64,000 bases of DNA from Streptomyces lycii (GTDB lineage Bacteria; Actinomycetota; Actinomycetes; Streptomycetales; Streptomycetaceae), in assembly GCF_009735685.1 (NCBI RefSeq), contig NZ_WHPN01000420.1, positions 51,353 through 115,352 of the forward strand, written 5' to 3'. Each line of letters begins with the position of its first letter. Position 1 is the first letter of the stretch. Under the pieces are notes generated by a model, which ran no database searches, was not told where the DNA came from, and worked only from the letters and a program-made list of their open reading frames with translations. Shown here piece after piece: positions 60,629 through 64,000 of this stretch. A program made the translations under genes and the position numbers.

Positions 60629-60661
60629 AGGTCACCGGGGGGTGACGGGAGGTCACCGGGG
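60629..60661. promoter_or_regulatory. Palindromic sequence in divergent promoter
   Basis: GTCACC-GGGG-GGTGAC (60631-60646) is a perfect 6-bp palindrome with a 4-base spacer, and GGTCACCGGGG repeats at 60651-60661. It lies in the 199-base gap between the divergent deaminase and lipoprotein genes and may be an operator. Confidence 0.4.
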
Positions 60662-60721
60662 TGTGGGCGGATACACCGGAAAGAGGTGTGAGGGGGCCTC
60701 GGGGACGGAAAAGTGACCGTC

Positions 60722-61483
60722 ATGGGTACACGTATTCAGCACGTTGCCGCCGTAGCCGTCGCCGTGCCCGTGCTGGCGCTCACCGCCGCGTGCAGCGGGG
60801 GCGGAGACGGGTCCGGTGACGGCGGGGCGAAGGACAAGGGCACGCCGGGGGCGGCGCGGGACGGCGCCGGGGCGGGCGGCGGGGGTGCGGCGAAGGGCGG
60901 CGTACCGCCGCTGAGCACGGCGGAGCTGGAGTCGGCGCTGCTCACGAAGGGTGATGTGCCGGGCTGGACGACCGGCTCGGCGGACGCGGACGCCATCGTT
61001 CCGAAGGAGCGGTTCGGTACGGACCGGGAGGCGTGCGCGCCGGTCGCGGACGTCCTCAGTTCCGAGCCGAAATACGCCCGAACGGCCTACACGAGCGGCA
61101 GCCTCGTCAAGGGTGGCGCGGCCGGGGGCGGGACGGTGCACTCGGTCCTGCTGGCGGCTCACGAGCGGGGCGAGGCCGCGAAGTGGCTGACGGAGCTGCG
61201 CGGCGCGGTGCGGTCCTGTGACGCCTTCACCGGAACCGGCGGCGCGGGCGGACCGCGGTACGAGGTGGCGCCGGAGGACCCGGGGGCGCCCGCGGGCGAC
61301 GACTCGGTGGCCTTCCGGCTGACCGGTGCGGGGGACGCCTCGGACCTCGTCGTCACCGTCGTCCGCACCGGCGCCAACACGGCCTCGTATCTGTCGTTCG
61401 GGGTGGCGGACACCCCGGAGCCGATCGAGCGGAAGGTCGCGGTCCGGCAGCACGAGAAGCTGGTCGAGGCGGCGGCGGGCTGA
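60722..61483 (+). CDS. Lipoprotein, conserved hypothetical
   Basis: A 253-residue secreted lipoprotein. The signal peptide (MGTRIQHVAAVAVAVPVLAL) ends in a lipobox LTAAC-SG, so the mature protein begins at Cys near residue 23. A Gly/Asp/Lys/Ala-rich linker follows, then a domain from about residue 65 (LSTAELESALLTKGDVPGW) with a Cys pair (REACAP...VRSCDAF). The pattern resembles sensor-type lipoproteins found near Ser/Thr kinases or PQQ proteins; no precise family is assigned. ATG 60722 is chosen; GTG 60713 is in frame with a similarly weak ribosome site. Confidence 0.8.
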   Translation: MGTRIQHVAAVAVAVPVLALTAACSGGGDGSGDGGAKDKGTPGAARDGAGAGGGGAAKGGVPPLSTAELESALLTKGDVPGWTTGSADADAIVPKERFGTDREACAPVADVLSSEPKYARTAYTSGSLVKGGAAGGGTVHSVLLAAHERGEAAKWLTELRGAVRSCDAFTGTGGAGGPRYEVAPEDPGAPAGDDSVAFRLTGAGDASDLVVTVVRTGANTASYLSFGVADTPEPIERKVAVRQHEKLVEAAAG

Positions 61484-61617
61484 CAGCCGGACGCCCGCGG
61501 GACCCGCGCGGGCCCGCGGTCCGGGCGGCCCGGGGGCCGGGGACCGGGACGGGACCGGCGTCCCGGGCAGCGCATAGGCTGTGCCCCATCAGCCGTACGC
61601 AGCAGGGGGCAACCGCC

Positions 61618-62595
61618 ATGACGACAGGTCGGCTCGGGCACGAGGCCGCGCCACCGAACACGGCCTACGCCGGGCAGGTCGTGCACTTCCCGGATCCGGT
61701 CCGTGCCGCCCGGCACCCCAGAGGGGTACGCGTCGACGAGGCCGGTTACCCGGACTTCTCGCCCTACGCCCGGGCCGCCGCGGAGATCGCCGACCCGCCG
61801 GAGGGCTTCGGCGTGGACGAACTGCGGCTGACGGACCTGGTATCGGCGAACGCGGCGCTGCGGGCCGCGGGTCACGAGCTGTGGGACAGCCTGCCGCCGG
61901 TGGCCACCCCGCACGGCTGGACCTGGCACCACGTGCCGGGCAGCCGCCGGATGGAGCTGGTCCCGGTCGAGGTGAAGGCACTGCTGCGGCATCACGGCGG
62001 GCTGGCCACGGCCGCCGTCGACCAGGAGAAGCGCGGCACCCGGCCGCTCCAGGAGACCCGGCCCGCGCACTTCGGGCTGCCGAAGGGCGCGCTGTCGGTC
62101 GGCGAGAGCCAGGTCCTCGGCGTCGAGGAGGACCTGGGCTATCGGCTGCCGGGCGCGTACCGCGCGTTCCTGAAGGCGGCGGGCGGCTGCGCGCCGGTCG
62201 GGGTGGCGCTCGACGCTGAGTTGGGGCTGCTGATCGACCAGCCGTTCTTCACGGTCCGCGACGAGGCGGCCGTGAACGATCTCGTGTACATCAACAAATG
62301 CCTGCGCGACCACCTCACCAAGGACTACCTGGGCGTGGCGTTCGTCCAGGGCGGTGTCCTCGCGCTGAAGGTGCGTGGGGAGGCGATCGGGTCGGTGTGG
62401 TTCTGCGCGTACGACGACGCGCGGGACCGTGACGGCTACACGGTCCGGGAGCGGGTGGAGAAGCTGCTGCTGCCCTGCGGCGACGACTTCGACGACTTCC
62501 TGCAGCGGCTGGCGGGCAGCCCGCCGGAGCTGGAGACCGTGGCGAACCTGATGGTGGACGGCGGCTTCGCGTACGCCGTTCCGGTGGAGGGGTGA
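61618..62595 (+). CDS. HNH/ENDO VII (WHH) nuclease domain fused to a SUKH (SMI1/KNR4) domain
   Basis: A 325-residue protein combining two modules. Residues 1-130 match the WHH group of HNH/ENDO VII nucleases: GYPDFSPYAR, LVSANAALRAAGHELWDS, GWTWHHVPGSRRMELVPVEV (W103-H104-H105) and LLRHHGGLAT. Residues about 155-325 are an SMI1/KNR4 (SUKH) domain: VEEDLGYRLPGAYRAFLKAAGG, DYLGVAFVQGGVLALKVRGEAIGSVWFCAYD, and DDFDDFLQRL. HNH toxins and SUKH proteins usually occur as separate toxin and immunity partners, so here both are in one chain, possibly self-inhibited. It starts ATG 61618 with a purine-rich leader and is followed after 7 bases by the next gene. Confidence 0.82.
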   Translation: MTTGRLGHEAAPPNTAYAGQVVHFPDPVRAARHPRGVRVDEAGYPDFSPYARAAAEIADPPEGFGVDELRLTDLVSANAALRAAGHELWDSLPPVATPHGWTWHHVPGSRRMELVPVEVKALLRHHGGLATAAVDQEKRGTRPLQETRPAHFGLPKGALSVGESQVLGVEEDLGYRLPGAYRAFLKAAGGCAPVGVALDAELGLLIDQPFFTVRDEAAVNDLVYINKCLRDHLTKDYLGVAFVQGGVLALKVRGEAIGSVWFCAYDDARDRDGYTVRERVEKLLLPCGDDFDDFLQRLAGSPPELETVANLMVDGGFAYAVPVEG

Positions 62596-62602
62596 GGCCG
62601 CG

Positions 62603-64000
62603 ATGGTGACTTTTGCGCAGGCGCAGGAGCGGGCGGAGCACTGGGTCAACGGCGAGCTGCCCGCGTATCAGCACCGTGAGGTGCGGGTGCGCGAGTTCGA
62701 CCTGGGCTTCGTGGCCTGGGCCGAGGACCGCGAGGACGGGCCGACGTCGGACGGCGGCCGGGCCCGGCTGGTCATCGCCCGGGACAGCGGCGACGTGACC
62801 CTCTGGCCGGGGCTGCCGGTGGGCGAGGTCATCCGCCGTTACGAGGAGGAGTACGGGGCGCGGCCCGAGGAGGCGGACCCGGACGGCGGGCAGGAACCGC
62901 CGCCGCGGGTGGACCTGGAGGCGACCTCGTTCCTGCTGACGCCGCCGCAGTGGCTCCAGGACGCGGCCGACCAGATCGGCATCCCGGACCGGCGGCAGGG
63001 CGCGGGCCCGGCCGGCCGGTCCGGTGCCGGGGCGGGGACGGGTTCCGTGTCGTCGTCCGGGGCGACGGCTTCCGCTCCGGGTGGGCCCGCCGGTTCCCCG
63101 GTGTCCGCCCCGGCCGGTGGTTCCGGTGCCTGGCCGGACGCCCGGGGGTCCGGCTCCGCCGGGGCGTTCCCCGGCGGGCCCGGCGACCGGGAGCCGACGG
63201 CGCGGGACGGTGTGCCCTCCTCGGCGCCGGGCTCCGGGGCCGGGCCGGCCGCGCCCGCGGCGTCGGGTGGCTCCGGCGGCCCGGCGGTGCCTTCCGAAGG
63301 CACGCCGTGGGCGGGCACGGACACCGCCGGGGCCGGTGACGAGGGCTCCGTCGATCTGCCCGCGACCGTCTTCGCGCCGCCGCTGGTCGGGGCCGACGAC
63401 GAGGACGACGGCGGCGGAACGCGGTCCGGTGTCTCCGCCGACGCCAAGACCGAACTCATGTCGGGCGGCAGCAGCCTGCCCCGTACGCGGCTGTCACCGG
63501 CCCTCGACGCACCGGGCCCGGACCAGGGCTCGGCCCCGGGTGCCCCGGCGGCGCCCGGTGCCCCCGGGCCGCAGGGTGCCCCGGGTCCGCAGGGTGCCCC
63601 CGGTCAGCCCGGTCAGCCCGGTCAGCCCCCCGGTCAGCCCGGTCAGCCCGGTCAGCCCGGTCAGCCCCCCGGTCAGCCCGGTCAGCCCGGTCAGCCCGGT
63701 GCTCCCGGCCGTCCCGTGCCGCCCGGTGCCGGTGACATCGCCGACGCCGAGACCAGCCGCGCCACGCCGCCGCAGCCTGCCGGTACGCCGCCTCCGCCGT
63801 CCGGTCCGGGCGCCCCCGGCACCCCGGCGGGCGGTTACGTGCCGACCCAGCTGGTCTCGCAGCTCGGCCCCGAGGGCCCCGGTGAGCCTGCCGCCCCCGG
63901 CGCCCCGGGCACGCCGCCGCCGGGGGCCGCTCCTTCCGGTGCTCCGGGTGCTCCGGGTTCGTCCGGTGGCGGTGACGCGCACTACGCGGCGACGATGCTG
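62603..64000 (+). CDS. YrhB/Imm35-type N-terminal domain protein with very long Pro/Gly-rich region (partial)
   Basis: An open frame from ATG 62603 to the window end (466 codons, no stop), so the gene is incomplete at the 3' end. Residues 1-85 form a YrhB/Imm35-type immunity-like domain (ERAEHWVNGELPAYQHREVRVREFD, RLVIARDSGDVTLWPGLPVGEVIRRYEEEYG), then a linker with QWLQDAADQIGIPDRRQ. After that come roughly 370 residues of Gly/Pro/Ala/Ser low complexity with acidic islets (LVGADDEDDGGG) and a collagen-like (GQP) array at 63603-63693. Related Streptomyces proteins I recall carry a C-terminal YwqJ or SUKH-4 domain; this cannot be seen here. Confidence 0.75.
   Translation, partial: MVTFAQAQERAEHWVNGELPAYQHREVRVREFDLGFVAWAEDREDGPTSDGGRARLVIARDSGDVTLWPGLPVGEVIRRYEEEYGARPEEADPDGGQEPPPRVDLEATSFLLTPPQWLQDAADQIGIPDRRQGAGPAGRSGAGAGTGSVSSSGATASAPGGPAGSPVSAPAGGSGAWPDARGSGSAGAFPGGPGDREPTARDGVPSSAPGSGAGPAAPAASGGSGGPAVPSEGTPWAGTDTAGAGDEGSVDLPATVFAPPLVGADDEDDGGGTRSGVSADAKTELMSGGSSLPRTRLSPALDAPGPDQGSAPGAPAAPGAPGPQGAPGPQGAPGQPGQPGQPPGQPGQPGQPGQPPGQPGQPGQPGAPGRPVPPGAGDIADAETSRATPPQPAGTPPPPSGPGAPGTPAGGYVPTQLVSQLGPEGPGEPAAPGAPGTPPPGAAPSGAPGAPGSSGGGDAHYAATML
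63603..63693 (+). repeat. 9-bp CAGCCCGGT array (Gly-Gln-Pro triplets)
   Basis: About nine GGT-CAG-CCC codon triplets, interrupted twice by an extra CCC, encode a collagen-like GQPGQPGQPP run. The frame is intact throughout. Confidence 0.85.

Noticed and set aside
63494..63982. Minus-strand Leu/Thr/Gly-rich frame
   Set aside because: It is the antisense of the collagen-like repeat in the plus-strand gene.

Overview
The window is a very GC-rich, gene-dense actinobacterial chromosome segment, almost certainly Streptomyces. Signs are strong third-position G/C, frequent GTG starts, GTGA/ATGA stop-start overlaps, and Streptomyces-type families (an AfsR-like SARP, DUF397/DUF5753 proteins, an Rpf-type cell-wall hydrolase, protein O-mannosyltransferase, SUKH/YwqJ proteins). 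From memory, the order of ppc, desaturase, TetR, the gal genes, ABC-F, ispE, ksgA, rpf, tatD, rsmI and pmt resembles the core chromosome around ppc and gal in S. coelicolor; I could not check this.

Layout. 0.1-3 kb: a beta-lactamase-fold hydrolase and an SDR oxidoreductase, separated by a tandem array and a 152-bp hairpin element. 3.3-5.6 kb: a minus-strand cluster of a 5'-broken DUF5753 regulator, DUF397, a YbaK-type deacylase and an EamA transporter. 5.9-7.5 kb: a penicillin-binding protein. 7.9-13.2 kb: a plus-strand cluster of two membrane proteins, a GT4 glycosyltransferase and an OmpR-type two-component pair. 13.3-19.3 kb: pmt, an AfsR-like SARP and rsmI. 19.7-30.8 kb: an MFS exporter, a zinc-ribbon protein, tatD, then rpf-ksgA-ispE, a small membrane protein and an ABC-F ATPase. 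31-39.6 kb: a PQQ-repeat membrane protein, a LuxR-type regulator with a degenerate receiver, and a sugar/Na+ symporter divergent from galT-galE-galK. 40.4-48.2 kb: a second LuxR-type regulator, MarR, a trans-aconitate methyltransferase, a VOC protein, TetR with a fatty-acid desaturase, and divergent ppc. 48.5-53.4 kb: pth, rplY, prs, glmU and tRNA-Gln (housekeeping). 53.4-58.4 kb: a frameshifted helix-turn-helix gene, a NarL-type kinase, a coiled-coil protein and an LCP-family enzyme. 59.2-64 kb: a second copy of the 152-bp hairpin element, then a YwqJ deaminase/SUKH-3 pair, a lipoprotein, an HNH(WHH)-SUKH fusion and the start of a very long YrhB/Imm35-type protein cut by the window end.

Two things go beyond ordinary core genome. 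First, a 152-bp element with perfect 17-bp inverted repeats occurs twice, 57.5 kb apart (1639-1790 and 59166-59317). It has the same length in both places and about 135 identical positions by hand count, and each copy is flanked on the same side by a degenerate array of about 16-bp repeats. Second, simple-sequence expansion is pervasive: tandem arrays with periods of 9, 12, 13, 16, 22 and 45 bp fill gaps between genes. Gly/Pro/Ala-rich insertions interrupt folded enzymes (SDR, LuxR receiver, histidine kinase), and low-complexity tails extend RsmI, KsgA, the SARP and a DMT transporter.
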